Origin: Thalassotalea atypica
GTDB taxonomy: Bacteria; Pseudomonadota; Gammaproteobacteria; Enterobacterales; Alteromonadaceae
Length of the DNA stretch: 64,000 bases
Direction of reading: 5' to 3'
Assembly (NCBI RefSeq): GCF_030295975.1
Contig: NZ_AP027364.1
Span: forward strand, 1,984,001 to 2,048,000
The notes under the pieces were generated by a model. It made no database searches. It was not told the origin of the DNA and saw only the letters and a list, made by a program, of their open reading frames with translations. Below are positions 34,962 through 44,091 of this stretch, piece by piece. Position 1 is the first letter of the stretch, and every line of letters starts with the position of its first letter. The translations under genes and the position numbers were made by a program.

Positions 34962-36137
34962 ATGTCTACAGAAAAGCAATTTGGCATTGTCGTATACGGC
35001 GCTACAGGCTACACAGGTCGGCTAGTGTGTGAATATTTAAATAAACAGTACGGCGTTAATGGTGAGGTTAATTGGGCAATGGCAGGTAGAAGCCTTGATA
35101 AATTAGCGCAAGTTCGTGATGAAATGCAGATACCACATACTGTGCCATTAGTTGTTGCCGATGCAAATAATATTGACTCACTAAAAGACATGCTTGAAAG
35201 CACTCAAGTAGTTTTAACAACTGTTGGACCTTATCAAAAATATGGTAGTGATTTGGTGAGGCTGTGCAGTGAAATAGGCACTGATTATGTTGACTTATGT
35301 GGTGAGCCTGCGTGGATGCACGAAATGATAAGGGCTCATGCTCTAACTGCAAAAGCGAGTGGTGCACGTATTGTGTTTTCTTGTGGCTTTGATTCCGTAC
35401 CGTTTGATTTAGGTGTTCATTTTCTACAAAAACACGCTATTGATAAGCTGGGTAAAGCTCTTCCGCGAGTAAAAGGTCGTGTCCGTGCAATGAAAGGCAC
35501 ATTTTCTGGGGGCACGTTAGAGAGTTTTCGCTTAACCATGAAAGCCGCAGCCAAAAACCCAGAATTAATTAAAGTATTAACCAATCCTTTCTCATTGTCT
35601 GATTCATTTACCGGGCCACAACAACCGTCTGGTATGAAACCTATTTTTGAAGAAGACTTAAATAGTTGGTCAGCGCCTTTTGTCATGGCAACGATTAATA
35701 CTAAGAATATCCATCGCAGTAATTTCTTATTGGATCATCAATATGGTGAAGATTTTGTTTACGATGAGATGATGTTAACGGGCGCAGGTGAAAAGGGCGA
35801 AGCTATGGCAAATATGGTGGCTGAAGACAAGTCTATGGCCAATGATCCAATGAAGCCGGGCGAAGGCCCATCCAAAGAATCGAGAGAAACAGGTTTTTAT
35901 GATGTGTTATTCGTTGGAAGTAACGATAACGGAGATACGTTAATAGCGAGCGTCAAAGGTGATAAAGATCCCGGTTATGGCTCTACTTGTAAAATGATCA
36001 GTGAAAGTGCTGTTTGCTTATTAAAGAATTTAGACATAGCCGGTGGTGGAATTTGGACGCCTGCTTCGGCCATGGGCACGTTACTCATTGAACGCCTGAC
36101 AGAAAATGCCGGGTTAACCTTTCAACTTGAGGGCTAA
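34962..36137 (+). CDS. Saccharopine dehydrogenase-like NADP-binding protein (trans-acting enoyl reductase type)
   Basis: 391 residues with an N-terminal Rossmann motif VVYGATGYTGRLVCEYL and MAGRSLDKLAQ, then VVLTTVGPYQKYG, YVDLCGEP, FSCGFDSVPFDLG. These are typical of the saccharopine-dehydrogenase-like/trans-acting enoyl reductase family (mycobacterial members reduce phthiocerol and glycolipid acyl chains). Lysine metabolism is unlikely: the lysine-biosynthesis saccharopine domains are absent. TTAAGGAAAT lies before the ATG. It is followed by a strong terminator. Confidence 0.82.
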   Translation: MSTEKQFGIVVYGATGYTGRLVCEYLNKQYGVNGEVNWAMAGRSLDKLAQVRDEMQIPHTVPLVVADANNIDSLKDMLESTQVVLTTVGPYQKYGSDLVRLCSEIGTDYVDLCGEPAWMHEMIRAHALTAKASGARIVFSCGFDSVPFDLGVHFLQKHAIDKLGKALPRVKGRVRAMKGTFSGGTLESFRLTMKAAAKNPELIKVLTNPFSLSDSFTGPQQPSGMKPIFEEDLNSWSAPFVMATINTKNIHRSNFLLDHQYGEDFVYDEMMLTGAGEKGEAMANMVAEDKSMANDPMKPGEGPSKESRETGFYDVLFVGSNDNGDTLIASVKGDKDPGYGSTCKMISESAVCLLKNLDIAGGGIWTPASAMGTLLIERLTENAGLTFQLEG

Positions 36138-36179
36138 TCACTGAGACGTTGTTGGCTATTAATTATTGTTTTAACTGAT

Positions 36180-36216
36180 AAAGGGCCAGTAATCAATTGC
36201 GCATTATTGGCCTTTT
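36180..36216 (+). terminator. Terminator after the enoyl-reductase-like gene
   Basis: Fourteen-base stem (two G-T pairs) AAAGGGCCAGTAAT/ATTATTGGCCTTTT around a nine-base loop, ending in four T residues. Confidence 0.8.
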
Positions 36217-36346
36217 AACATTTCTTTAGTTAGCGTCTGTTATGTCAAATAAAATATTACCTAGAATGGGTAACAATTCGTCTAAATACTCGTTATGCTA
36301 CAAACACAATAAATAGTGAAAGGTTAGCGTTGACCGTATAGCTAAT

Positions 36347-37054
36347 ATGGAAAATTCATTATCAATTCGCTCATACAGCACAAAACCAGTTAGTCACACC
36401 CATTATTATAACCAATTGGTATTGCCATTACGTGGCGTGATACAAATTGAGGTTGGCAATTTTAACGGCAAAGTAGCTCCTGGCGAATGTGTCGTTGTAA
36501 AAGCCAATGAACAACACTTTTTTACCGCCAACACTGAAGCGCGATTTGTTGTCGCAGACTTGCAAGACCTTCCAAATAATATTTGTTCGACTTCCCGTGT
36601 TGTTTTCGCAATAAATAGCTCATTAATTAGTTACTTGGCTTTTGTTGAGAAACAGTTAGAGCAGCAAATAAATGTGTTTTTGGAACAGGCAATGCTTGAA
36701 ACATTTAATTTACTACTGTTAGAGCAAGCGTTGCTGCCTAAGGTTGACAGCCGAATTGGTGCCGCACTTTTATTTATTGAACAATATATTGCGGAGCCTC
36801 TCCATATTAAGTCTTTGGCTAAAATTTCTTGCTTAAGTGAAACACAGTTTAAAAAGCTGTTTAAACAACAAATCGGCTTGACGGTGATGGGATATGTCAC
36901 AAAGCAGAGAATGGATAAAGCCCAAGCATTACTTACCCATACAGATTATCCGTTACAGATCATTGGCGAGAAAGTCGGCTATAAAGAACTGTCTACTTTT
37001 AGCCGACGTTTTTCGCAGTATTTTGGCCTTCCTCCTACACAATTCAAAAAATAA
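36347..37054 (+). CDS. AraC-family transcriptional regulator
   Basis: 235 residues. An N-terminal cupin-like sensor (YNQLVLPLRGVIQIEVGNF, GECVVVKANEQHFFTA) is followed by two helix-turn-helices: IKSLAKISCLSETQFKKLFK near residue 163 and the closing TDYPLQIIGEKVGYKELSTF, then SRRFSQYFGLPPTQFKK at the C-terminus. It lies 103 bases upstream of an EamA transporter gene and is likely its regulator. The inducer is unknown. Confidence 0.88.
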   Translation: MENSLSIRSYSTKPVSHTHYYNQLVLPLRGVIQIEVGNFNGKVAPGECVVVKANEQHFFTANTEARFVVADLQDLPNNICSTSRVVFAINSSLISYLAFVEKQLEQQINVFLEQAMLETFNLLLLEQALLPKVDSRIGAALLFIEQYIAEPLHIKSLAKISCLSETQFKKLFKQQIGLTVMGYVTKQRMDKAQALLTHTDYPLQIIGEKVGYKELSTFSRRFSQYFGLPPTQFKK

Positions 37055-37157
37055 CTTCAGTCTCATTAGTTAATAATAGCGTCGTAATTGTCAATTATTA
37101 TGTTGATAAAAGTGTACGCTTGTAACTATTAAAAATTTATCAAGACTCAGTATTTTT

Positions 37158-38096
37158 ATGATTAGATACAATAAAGAGTTAAACGGAGTGTTTGCCATTA
37201 TCTTGGCAAGTTTTCTGTGGGGAACAACAGGGACTGTCGCTAGTTTTTCTCCTGATATTAGTGCGATGGCAATCGGCGCGTTTTCAACGGGAAGTGCTGG
37301 AATTTTACTAGTTGTTACTGCTCGAAAAGCATTGTTTTCTCATTTAAAAGTGATGGTAGCTCAACCTTGGGTATTGCTGACAGGTACTTTTTCTGTGGCA
37401 ATTTATCCATTGGCGTTTTATAGCTCAATGCGATTGTCAGGCGTTGCCATTGGTACCGTCGTTTCTTTGGCCAGCGCACCAATGTTTTCTGCTATATTGG
37501 AGTGCCTTATCAGTAAAAAGCTAATATCGCGGCAATGGGTGTTTAGTTTTATAATTGGCGCACTTGGTATTATTTTGTTAACGATGGGAAAAGATCTTCG
37601 AAGCCTATCGTCAGATGATGCGCTTTTGCAAAGCATTGGCATAGTGCTTGGTTTAATCGCAGGTTTAACTTATGCAAATTATTCTTGGGCTGCCAAACAC
37701 TTCATTGATAGCGGCGTAAATGCTCAGTCAGCAGTGGCGAGCCTATTTGGCTTCGCCGCATTGATATTGCTGCCATCGTTGTGGTTTACGGGTGAAAATC
37801 TCTTTTCTAGTATACGTAATATTTGTGTATCTTTGTACATGGCGATTATCCCGATGTTTTTGGGTTATTTGCTGTTTGGCTTTGGACTGAAACGCATCGA
37901 AGCAAGTAAAGTGACACTTATTACTTTGATTGAGCCACTGGTGGCGACTATTTTGGCTGTAATTATTATAGGTGAAAAACTTCAGATGATTGGCTGGTTG
38001 GGTATGGTGCTATTGTGTTGTTGTCTTATTATGCAATCGATTGAATTTGGAGCTCGTGCAAAACTTAACGCGTTTAAAGGTGATCGCATAACGTAA
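37158..38096 (+). CDS. EamA/DMT-superfamily transporter
   Basis: 312 residues with ten hydrophobic segments in two EamA halves: LASFLWGTTGTVASFSPD at the start, IIGALGIILLTMG at the end of the first half, and RIEASKVTLITLIEPLVATI in the second. Members export amino acids, purines or drugs. Its coupling to an upstream AraC regulator suggests an inducible exporter. A perfect hairpin follows it. Confidence 0.85.
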   Translation: MIRYNKELNGVFAIILASFLWGTTGTVASFSPDISAMAIGAFSTGSAGILLVVTARKALFSHLKVMVAQPWVLLTGTFSVAIYPLAFYSSMRLSGVAIGTVVSLASAPMFSAILECLISKKLISRQWVFSFIIGALGIILLTMGKDLRSLSSDDALLQSIGIVLGLIAGLTYANYSWAAKHFIDSGVNAQSAVASLFGFAALILLPSLWFTGENLFSSIRNICVSLYMAIIPMFLGYLLFGFGLKRIEASKVTLITLIEPLVATILAVIIIGEKLQMIGWLGMVLLCCCLIMQSIEFGARAKLNAFKGDRIT

Positions 38097-38117
38097 TAAA
38101 CTGAGAGACCTAAATAA

Positions 38118-38144
38118 GAAAACCAGCAATGGTTGCTGGTTTTC
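38118..38144. terminator. Bidirectional-type hairpin between EamA and DUF3083 genes
   Basis: Perfect twelve-base stem GAAAACCAGCAA/TTGCTGGTTTTC with a three-base loop. It lies between convergent genes and can terminate both directions, with a weak T tract on each strand. Confidence 0.75.
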
Positions 38145-38179
38145 TTTGTGGTTTGATGATCAGTCGTTTAAAAGAAAAA

Positions 38180-39304
38180 CTACACTTGCATCATAATGTG
38201 TTGATGAACACGAACCATAATATCATCACTGTCTTTTTTCCAATTAACCTCATCAGCAAAGGCTCTAACCGCATTGATGGCTTGGTTAACAAATTTACCG
38301 TAGTTGTGATGAGTTTCATCGCTATTATCTGCAATAAAGACAAAACGTAGTGTATCTACCAATTTGTCGGCATCCCAATGCACGCAAAAACGCGTTTCAG
38401 CATTGTTAGGGTTTATGCCAATGGAAATAAGCTCGCCGCGGATTTCTGATGTTTCGCTTTCGTCATATCGAACAAATGGTGAAACGCCATTTGCAAGCAA
38501 TGCGGCTTGGTTAATTTTGTTGGCATTACATGACGAACTGAATGCCTGTTCAATTTTTTCATAAAGCTTAGTAAAAGGTGTATCTGACGTATAGTCAATA
38601 TCGGCACCTTTCAATAATCGACGTGCCATTGGAATACTGGCTACAGCGTAAGTAATTGACGTATGCTCATCTTTTATATCTTGATCTTGGCTTTTATAAC
38701 GATCAGCTATTTCACGGAAAGTGTGGCTAAGCGTATTACTAGCACCTTTATCACGTGCGAAAACATCAAAAGTTAAATGCTGATGATCTCGTAGTTTAAT
38801 TTCATGCTCTGCTAGACCAATGCTATTGGAAATGTCTTTAACAGCTTTATACACCTGATTATGGAATTTTCCTGAGTTTAATCTTAGCTCTTCACCTGTT
38901 GCTAAGAAGAGTACTTTTACTTTACGAGCTCGTACATTTGCGTCGAAGTAGCATTTGAACGTACTGTTGTGCTGTGGGCAGTAGAAGAAAAATGATTGTT
39001 GTTCAGAATGCAGAACTTGTTGCTCGCCACTATACCTTACACGGATTAAACGGTTATTAGCGACAAAATTTACATGTGCAAGTCCATGCTTTTCGACAAT
39101 TTCAAAGATCTTATGTGATAGCGTTTGGTAAAATTTTTGGTAAGGTTTAGCTGATGACTCGTCAACGTTGCCGCAAACTAACTCAATTAATTTATCGGTA
39201 AGTGGTATTTCAGCTAAAATGTATTGGTTGTCACGTGAATCACTTGGCAAATACACGTGTTCTCCGGCGCGATGTTTCTTTAATATTGATGACGAACGTC
39301 TCAT
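38180..39304 (-). CDS. DUF3083 family protein with internal duplication
   Basis: 374 residues, soluble, no signal. I place it in DUF3083, a family restricted to marine gammaproteobacteria, with moderate certainty. Two halves echo one another. KVLFLATGEE...GKFHNQVYKAVKDI...VHQHL-like RDHQHLTFDVFA (about residues 130-185) corresponds to RFVFIADNSD...GKFVNQAINAVRAF...RVHQHIMMQV at the C-terminus. The N-terminal segment is rich in Arg/Lys (MRRSSSILKKHR). Function is unknown. Confidence 0.6.
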   Translation of the reverse strand: MRRSSSILKKHRAGEHVYLPSDSRDNQYILAEIPLTDKLIELVCGNVDESSAKPYQKFYQTLSHKIFEIVEKHGLAHVNFVANNRLIRVRYSGEQQVLHSEQQSFFFYCPQHNSTFKCYFDANVRARKVKVLFLATGEELRLNSGKFHNQVYKAVKDISNSIGLAEHEIKLRDHQHLTFDVFARDKGASNTLSHTFREIADRYKSQDQDIKDEHTSITYAVASIPMARRLLKGADIDYTSDTPFTKLYEKIEQAFSSSCNANKINQAALLANGVSPFVRYDESETSEIRGELISIGINPNNAETRFCVHWDADKLVDTLRFVFIADNSDETHHNYGKFVNQAINAVRAFADEVNWKKDSDDIMVRVHQHIMMQV

Positions 39305-39614
39305 AATCCCTCTCTAATCTATTCGTGATTGTACTCATAAAATCTATGGCTACTTTATACCACATTTACTCAAAATAATTAATAATAATAAGGAATTATA
39401 TGACCAAAAAATCGTTTGCTATTGTTTAGGATGACAGCAACATATTTGTTTCATTTTGATGTCATTCTTTTTAAAAATTTATTAATGTTTTCAGACGAAA
39501 GGTCTGCTTACAAATTACCATTATTGTTTCTTTTGTCTGTGCTCAGATTTGTTAACCTACGCAATAATCAAATTAACATTTTATGACTTTTAATCTTTGT
39601 TAGAGATAAAATAC
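39305..39614. other. 310-base divergent intergenic region
   Basis: Contains the likely promoters of the DUF3083 and DUF3750 genes. A nine-codon ORF at 39400-39429 has a good AAGGA site but ends at once in TAG, so it is probably chance or a gene remnant. Nothing else is supported. Confidence 0.35.
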
Positions 39615-40148
39615 ATGATGAATCGTATTGTCTTGTTGTGCTTTGTATTGTTGCTGTCTAGCTGTAGTAATCAGGATTGGCGAACGGCAAGTAGAGAGCC
39701 TGCTGGAATAGCTTCTACGCCTAAGGAAGATACTAGGGCGGTAATTGAATTTTATGCTGCTGATGCCTTTAGCTGGCGAGGTTGGTTTGCGGTTCACCCT
39801 TGGATTGCATTAAAGGGAGCTAATGCATCGCAATATACGGTCTATGAAGTGATTGGTTGGCGCTTGAATCGTGGCCTTTCCGTAGTTAGGGATTATAAAA
39901 CAGAGACGCCAGACAGATATTGGTATGGCTCAAAACCTAAGTTATTACTTTCAATAAAAGGAGAGCAAGCGGCTAAGCTTATCCCTAAAATTCAAGATGC
40001 GATTCATCGTTACCCATGGGCAAATGAATACACGGTATTCCCAGGACCAAACAGTAACACTTTTGTTGCATGGGTAGGGCAGCAAGTCCCAGAGCTTGAA
40101 TTAGACTTACCATTTAGCGCAATTGGCAGTGGCTATATTACAAAATAG
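39615..40148 (+). CDS. DUF3750 family lipoprotein
   Basis: 177 residues from the ATG at 39615 (a second ATG follows directly; TTAGAGAT is upstream). The signal peptide ends in a lipobox LLLSSC, predicting a lipoprotein. The body contains FSWRGWFAVHPWIALKG and YPWANEYTVFPGPNSNTFVAW, which match DUF3750. The His, Tyr and Asn residues in these blocks suggest a papain-like/NlpC-type fold, an inference only. It stands alone before the injection-system operon. Confidence 0.75.
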   Translation: MMNRIVLLCFVLLLSSCSNQDWRTASREPAGIASTPKEDTRAVIEFYAADAFSWRGWFAVHPWIALKGANASQYTVYEVIGWRLNRGLSVVRDYKTETPDRYWYGSKPKLLLSIKGEQAAKLIPKIQDAIHRYPWANEYTVFPGPNSNTFVAWVGQQVPELELDLPFSAIGSGYITK

Positions 40149-40315
40149 TCCCAAGCTTAAATCCCGTAAAAATCCCATTTACATGATCAATTGCGTGAAT
40201 TGCCACACCTCCTTAAAAGACAAAACCACATAGCCATAGTTTTTTAACGTTTGGTAAACAGCACCAATCAATAACATAACTGCCAAAATAAAATTTTTAT
40301 GTCAATTTTTTGAAA

Positions 40316-40330
40316 TAGAAATTATTTCTA
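40316..40330. promoter_or_regulatory. Inverted repeat in the eCIS leader
   Basis: TAGAAA-TTA-TTTCTA, perfect six-base arms, about 100 bases before the first eCIS gene. A candidate regulator site; binder unknown. Confidence 0.4.
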
Positions 40331-40371
40331 CTATTGTTATTAGCACCCAATGCAATTTAGATGCATGGGAG

Positions 40372-40394
40372 GTGATTTGGTTTAAATCACTTTT
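40372..40394 (+). promoter_or_regulatory. Hairpin with T tract in the eCIS leader
   Basis: GTGATTT/AAATCAC with a five-base loop, then TTTT, 35 bases before the first eCIS start. Its form is that of a weak terminator or attenuator ahead of the operon. It could alternatively end transcription from upstream. Confidence 0.4.
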
Positions 40395-40428
40395 ACTAGG
40401 AAAGTAACAATAACAGGGAGTGTTGTCT

Positions 40429-40998
40429 TTGTTTAACTTGGCCGTATCGCATATTGCTAACTATTTGAACCAGTTTCTACAGCGTCAGTTTGAGCTGCAT
40501 GAAGATATAGTTGTGGTTTCAAACTTGGTTGGTATCGACGGCGCTTCACCTATTGATATTCAAAATAGAATCGTTATTTCAATCATTAATATTGAAAAAG
40601 ATCACGGCTTCAAAAATCAAAGACAAGCTTTACCCGGGAAAGACAGTGTCGGCGTTAAATCACCTCCGCTTTATATTAATTTTAATATTATAGTTTCTGC
40701 TAATTTTGCAAAATATTCCGAGGGACTAAAGTTACTGTCTGCTACCTGTCAGTATTTTCAAATCCAACCTGTTTTTGATCACCATAATTCTCCCGATCTC
40801 GATGCCAATATCCATAAGCTAATCTTGGAATTTGAAAATTTAAGCCTTCAAGATCTCAGTAGTTTATGGAGTATCATTGGTGGTAAATATCTTCCCTCTG
40901 TTATTTACAAACTCAGAACCGTGATATTGAATTCAGACAATATCATCGGGCGTAAAGAACTTGCTGATTCTCCTTCTGTCGATGTAGGTGCCGAGTAA
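40429..40998 (+). CDS. eCIS DUF4255 (Pvc16/Afp16-type) cap or terminator protein
   Basis: 189 residues of the DUF4255 family: SHIANYLNQFLQRQFEL, DIVVVSNLVGIDG, IQNRIVISIINIEKD, PLYINFNIIVSAN, and SLQDLSSLWSIIGGKYLPSV. Afp16 relatives form the ring that ends tube and sheath growth. The TTG at 40429, with AGGGAG eight bases before it, is preferred to a GTG at 40420 that overlaps that ribosome site. It is the first gene of the operon, whereas in Afp/PVC loci the homologue is last. It is followed five bases later by the next gene. Confidence 0.8.
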   Translation: MFNLAVSHIANYLNQFLQRQFELHEDIVVVSNLVGIDGASPIDIQNRIVISIINIEKDHGFKNQRQALPGKDSVGVKSPPLYINFNIIVSANFAKYSEGLKLLSATCQYFQIQPVFDHHNSPDLDANIHKLILEFENLSLQDLSSLWSIIGGKYLPSVIYKLRTVILNSDNIIGRKELADSPSVDVGAE

Positions 40999-41003
40999 TC
41001 GCC

Positions 41004-41930
41004 ATGCATAGCACTATTGTGAATGTATCAGTTAGACACGACTACTATGTAGGCGGCTTTTTGCAGGCGTTTGATTATCAATTAAGTAATCAATCCAAGA
41101 TCCTATTTCATAATGCTGATGCGATTTTTCGAACACATATTAACGGCTTTGAAATATTAGCGACAGAGGAAACGCGAAACATATTTCAAGAGTTGGTTAA
41201 TGAATACGAAACCGACGTTATTGAAGCTAAAAAGGTAAACGTTAACAAAACGAAAAATGACGAAAAAGTCGCATTGCCGACACCGCCTGCAATTATTGTC
41301 AGGGCTTATGATGTAGATAGACGTTTTATTCAATTAACAAGTACATCCATACGCCCTAATAACACATGTTATTTCATATCCAACATAACTGCCCAGTTGA
41401 GTAATTTACCATTTTTACATGTTAATCAATATGTTGGTGAAGAAAACGTTAAGAGTTTAAATCATGTTGAACTGATGCCTTGGTTAGTTAGAAAGGACTG
41501 GTTTAATACACCTGTCATCCTCTTTTGCTTTTATCTTTCCGATGTTTTGCTCCAATTGAATCAAAACCAAGAAAGTGACCATGGCCTTAACTACACCATA
41601 GGCTTTGAACCAAGACAAAACATTTGGAAGTATCTAATTTTTGGTGCGGAAAAATATCAAGGAATCACAATCAAAGATTTAGATAACAACGTCAACTTTC
41701 AATTTGAAGGAAGCGAAACTGTAGGTGGAAAAACATCATTAGTTTACACATCTAAAGAACCAGTAAAACTCAAGGAAAATACTAATCAACGCTTTCAGCT
41801 AAAAGCTGAAGTTAACGAAATAGAGACCATATTAATAAAGCGGCTGCCTTTAGCGTCAATAACGCAAGTAAATTCGAAGACACTCAATGGTAAACAAACA
41901 GTAGTATCTGAAATATTTGTAAATTTATAA
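41004..41930 (+). CDS. Unknown eCIS operon protein between cap and sheath
   Basis: 308 residues, no signal peptide. The N-terminal VSVRHDYYVGGFLQAFDYQLSN, a lysine-rich stretch near residue 77 (AKKVNVNKTKNDEKV), and a beta-rich C-terminal half (IKDLDNNVNFQFEGSE, VYTSKEPVKLKE) are seen. I recognise no family. Other eCIS loci, notably in Bacteroidota, often have an unassigned gene at this place, so a structural role at the distal or sheath end is possible. Same strand, 5 and 19 bases from its neighbours. Confidence 0.6.
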   Translation: MHSTIVNVSVRHDYYVGGFLQAFDYQLSNQSKILFHNADAIFRTHINGFEILATEETRNIFQELVNEYETDVIEAKKVNVNKTKNDEKVALPTPPAIIVRAYDVDRRFIQLTSTSIRPNNTCYFISNITAQLSNLPFLHVNQYVGEENVKSLNHVELMPWLVRKDWFNTPVILFCFYLSDVLLQLNQNQESDHGLNYTIGFEPRQNIWKYLIFGAEKYQGITIKDLDNNVNFQFEGSETVGGKTSLVYTSKEPVKLKENTNQRFQLKAEVNEIETILIKRLPLASITQVNSKTLNGKQTVVSEIFVNL

Positions 41931-41949
41931 CTAATTTGAGGAAAAAAAG

Positions 41950-43533
41950 ATGGGAACCATGAAAACACCTGGTGTTTATATTCTAGAAAAAAATGCCTTT
42001 CCTAATTCAGTGGTTGAAGTAGCGACAGCAGTACCTGCTTTTATTGGATATACAGAAAAAGCGATAAAAGACAAAAAGTCATTGACTAAAAAGCCGATTC
42101 GAATTTCATCGATGGCTGAATTTCACAATTATTTTGGTGAGGCGCCACAGCCGACGTTTTATATTAAAGAATTTAAAGGTGATGGTTCAGATACTAAATT
42201 GGAATCCGATCTTCAAATAGGTTCAATCAATTATACATTAGAACGATCTAAGTTTTCCCCTGTATATCGCCTGTATTACAGCATGAAAATGTTCTTTCAA
42301 AACGGTGGTGGGCCATGTTATATCGTTTCTGTTGGTGACTACAAAAGTGGAAATGATGCGATTGAAGCCATAAAAGAAAGCGACATGACAGATGGCATTA
42401 AAACACTACTAAAAGAGCAAGAGCCTACCATGGTCGTTATACCTGATGCGGTATCGTTAAGCACAGGGACTGTTTGCTATACCGTACAACAAGCAATGTT
42501 AAAGCACTGTGGTGAAGTCATGAAAAGCCGAGTTGCTTTACTTGACGTCTATAACGGTGCAGACGGTGGCGATTCGGTTAAGGAGTTTCGAGATGGAATT
42601 ATTGGTAATAGATTAGATTTTGGCGCGGCATATTACCCGTGGTTAAAAGCCAATGTCGTTGCAGAATACGAAGTCAGTTATAAGAACTTTAGTCGCGAAA
42701 CAGATGAAACAGACGACGGCGGAGCGGCGAAACTGGTTGATATCATTATAAAAGATGTTGGTGTTAGTGATGCTGAAATTGCTGCATTGCCAGAAAAGGA
42801 ACAACCCCAAGCTCAAGAGAAAAACGATAAAATCCAATTAATACTTGATGATGAAGTGATCAAAGACGATGAAAAATCAAAAGAGCTTGATAACAGCTTA
42901 AAAGCAATGAGTGATGAATACAAAATGCTACTTAAGGAAATTCAAAGTGCATTGAATTTGATGCCGCCATCAGGTGCTATGGCAGGTATATACACTGCCA
43001 TTGATAATTCACGAGGTGTTTGGAAGGCGCCTGCCAATGTCGGCGTCAATGGTGTTAGTGGACCTTCAATTGAAATTTCACATGAAGAACAAGAAACCTT
43101 AAATGTTGATGTAAATGGTAAGTCAATCAACGCTATTCGTTCGTTCATCGGTGAAGGAACGCTTGTTTGGGGTGCAAGAACACTTGATGGCAACAGCCTA
43201 GATTGGCGCTACATCAGTGTGCGCCGCACGATGATAATGCTTCAGCAATCGATAAAACTTGCTACCAAGGCTTATGTCTTTGAAGCCAATGACGCCCAAA
43301 CTTGGGTTACCGTTAAAAGCATGATCAGTAATTTCTTAACGGGTATCTGGAAACGAGGAGGACTCGCTGGTGCATCTCCGTCTGATGCCTTTAGTGTTCA
43401 TGTAGGGTTAGGGGAAACCATGACACCTGAAGATATTTTAGAAGGGATCATGAGAGTTTCTGTTTTAGTTGCCATGACCCGGCCAGCAGAATTTATTGAA
43501 ATTACCTTTAAACAACAAATGCAAAAATCTTAA
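41950..43533 (+). CDS. Contractile tail sheath protein
   Basis: 527 residues. The N-terminal MKTPGVYILEKNAFPNSVVEV and VPAFIGYTEK, and the C-terminal NAIRSFIGEGTLVWGARTLD, SVRRTMIMLQQSI, MRVSVLVAMTRPAEFIEI are those of Afp/PVC and phage sheath proteins. Contraction of this outer cylinder drives the inner tube into the target. An acidic/lysine-rich insert (about residues 255-325, e.g. PEKEQPQAQEKND) lies between the domains and is likely surface exposed. GAGGAAAAAAAG precedes the ATG. Confidence 0.95.
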   Translation: MGTMKTPGVYILEKNAFPNSVVEVATAVPAFIGYTEKAIKDKKSLTKKPIRISSMAEFHNYFGEAPQPTFYIKEFKGDGSDTKLESDLQIGSINYTLERSKFSPVYRLYYSMKMFFQNGGGPCYIVSVGDYKSGNDAIEAIKESDMTDGIKTLLKEQEPTMVVIPDAVSLSTGTVCYTVQQAMLKHCGEVMKSRVALLDVYNGADGGDSVKEFRDGIIGNRLDFGAAYYPWLKANVVAEYEVSYKNFSRETDETDDGGAAKLVDIIIKDVGVSDAEIAALPEKEQPQAQEKNDKIQLILDDEVIKDDEKSKELDNSLKAMSDEYKMLLKEIQSALNLMPPSGAMAGIYTAIDNSRGVWKAPANVGVNGVSGPSIEISHEEQETLNVDVNGKSINAIRSFIGEGTLVWGARTLDGNSLDWRYISVRRTMIMLQQSIKLATKAYVFEANDAQTWVTVKSMISNFLTGIWKRGGLAGASPSDAFSVHVGLGETMTPEDILEGIMRVSVLVAMTRPAEFIEITFKQQMQKS

Positions 43534-43580
43534 TTTGCATATTAACTCATTTAAGTAAACGTCTAGTTTAGGAGAACATC

Positions 43581-44039
43581 ATGGCTGATGATGGAAGTGC
43601 ACAATCAACAACAGTATGGCCAATGCCCAAATTTCACTTTCAAGTGAAGTGGGACTCGGAGGTCATGTCATTTCAAGAGGTTTCAGGCTTGGATCTTGAA
43701 GCTCAAATCATTGAGTATCGCTCAGGTGATAGCAAACAATTTTCTACAGTGAAAATGCCAGGCATACAAAAATCAGGCAATGTCACCATGAAAAAAGGGG
43801 TATTTAAATCAGACAACAAGTTTTGGGATTGGTTTAGTCAAATTAAGATGAACACCATTAAAAGAGTACCAGTCACTATTAGCTTGCTAGATGAAACGGG
43901 CGCACCAACAATGGTTTGGACTCTAGCAAATGCTTGGCCAACAAAAATAACAGGGACTGATCTTAAGTCCGACGGTAATGAAGTGGCGATCGAGTCGATA
44001 GAAATTGCACATGAAGGTTTAGTGATTGCTAATGGTTAG
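43581..44039 (+). CDS. Inner tube protein 1 (T4 gp19-like)
   Basis: 152 residues, the standard length. Hallmarks are WPMPKFHFQVKWDSEVMSF, QEVSGLDLEAQIIEYRSGD, KMPGIQKSGNVTMKKGVF, and NAWPTKITGTDLKSDGNEVA. Many hexameric rings of such proteins stack to form the tube that carries cargo. AGGAGAACATC precedes its ATG. A second, divergent tube gene follows at once; the main tube polymer is probably this one. Confidence 0.95.
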   Translation: MADDGSAQSTTVWPMPKFHFQVKWDSEVMSFQEVSGLDLEAQIIEYRSGDSKQFSTVKMPGIQKSGNVTMKKGVFKSDNKFWDWFSQIKMNTIKRVPVTISLLDETGAPTMVWTLANAWPTKITGTDLKSDGNEVAIESIEIAHEGLVIANG

Positions 44040-44091
44040 TTAATTGCTAGTTGTGTTGTTAACAACACTTGCTTTGCTAAGGAGCTTAAGT

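Noticed and set aside
34962-36137. Lysine-degradation saccharopine dehydrogenase
   Set aside because: Only the NADP-binding part is related; the motifs fit the trans-acting enoyl-reductase-like branch.
39400-39429. Nine-codon ORF with a good AAGGA site
   Set aside because: Ends at once in TAG with no continuing frame; probably chance or a remnant.
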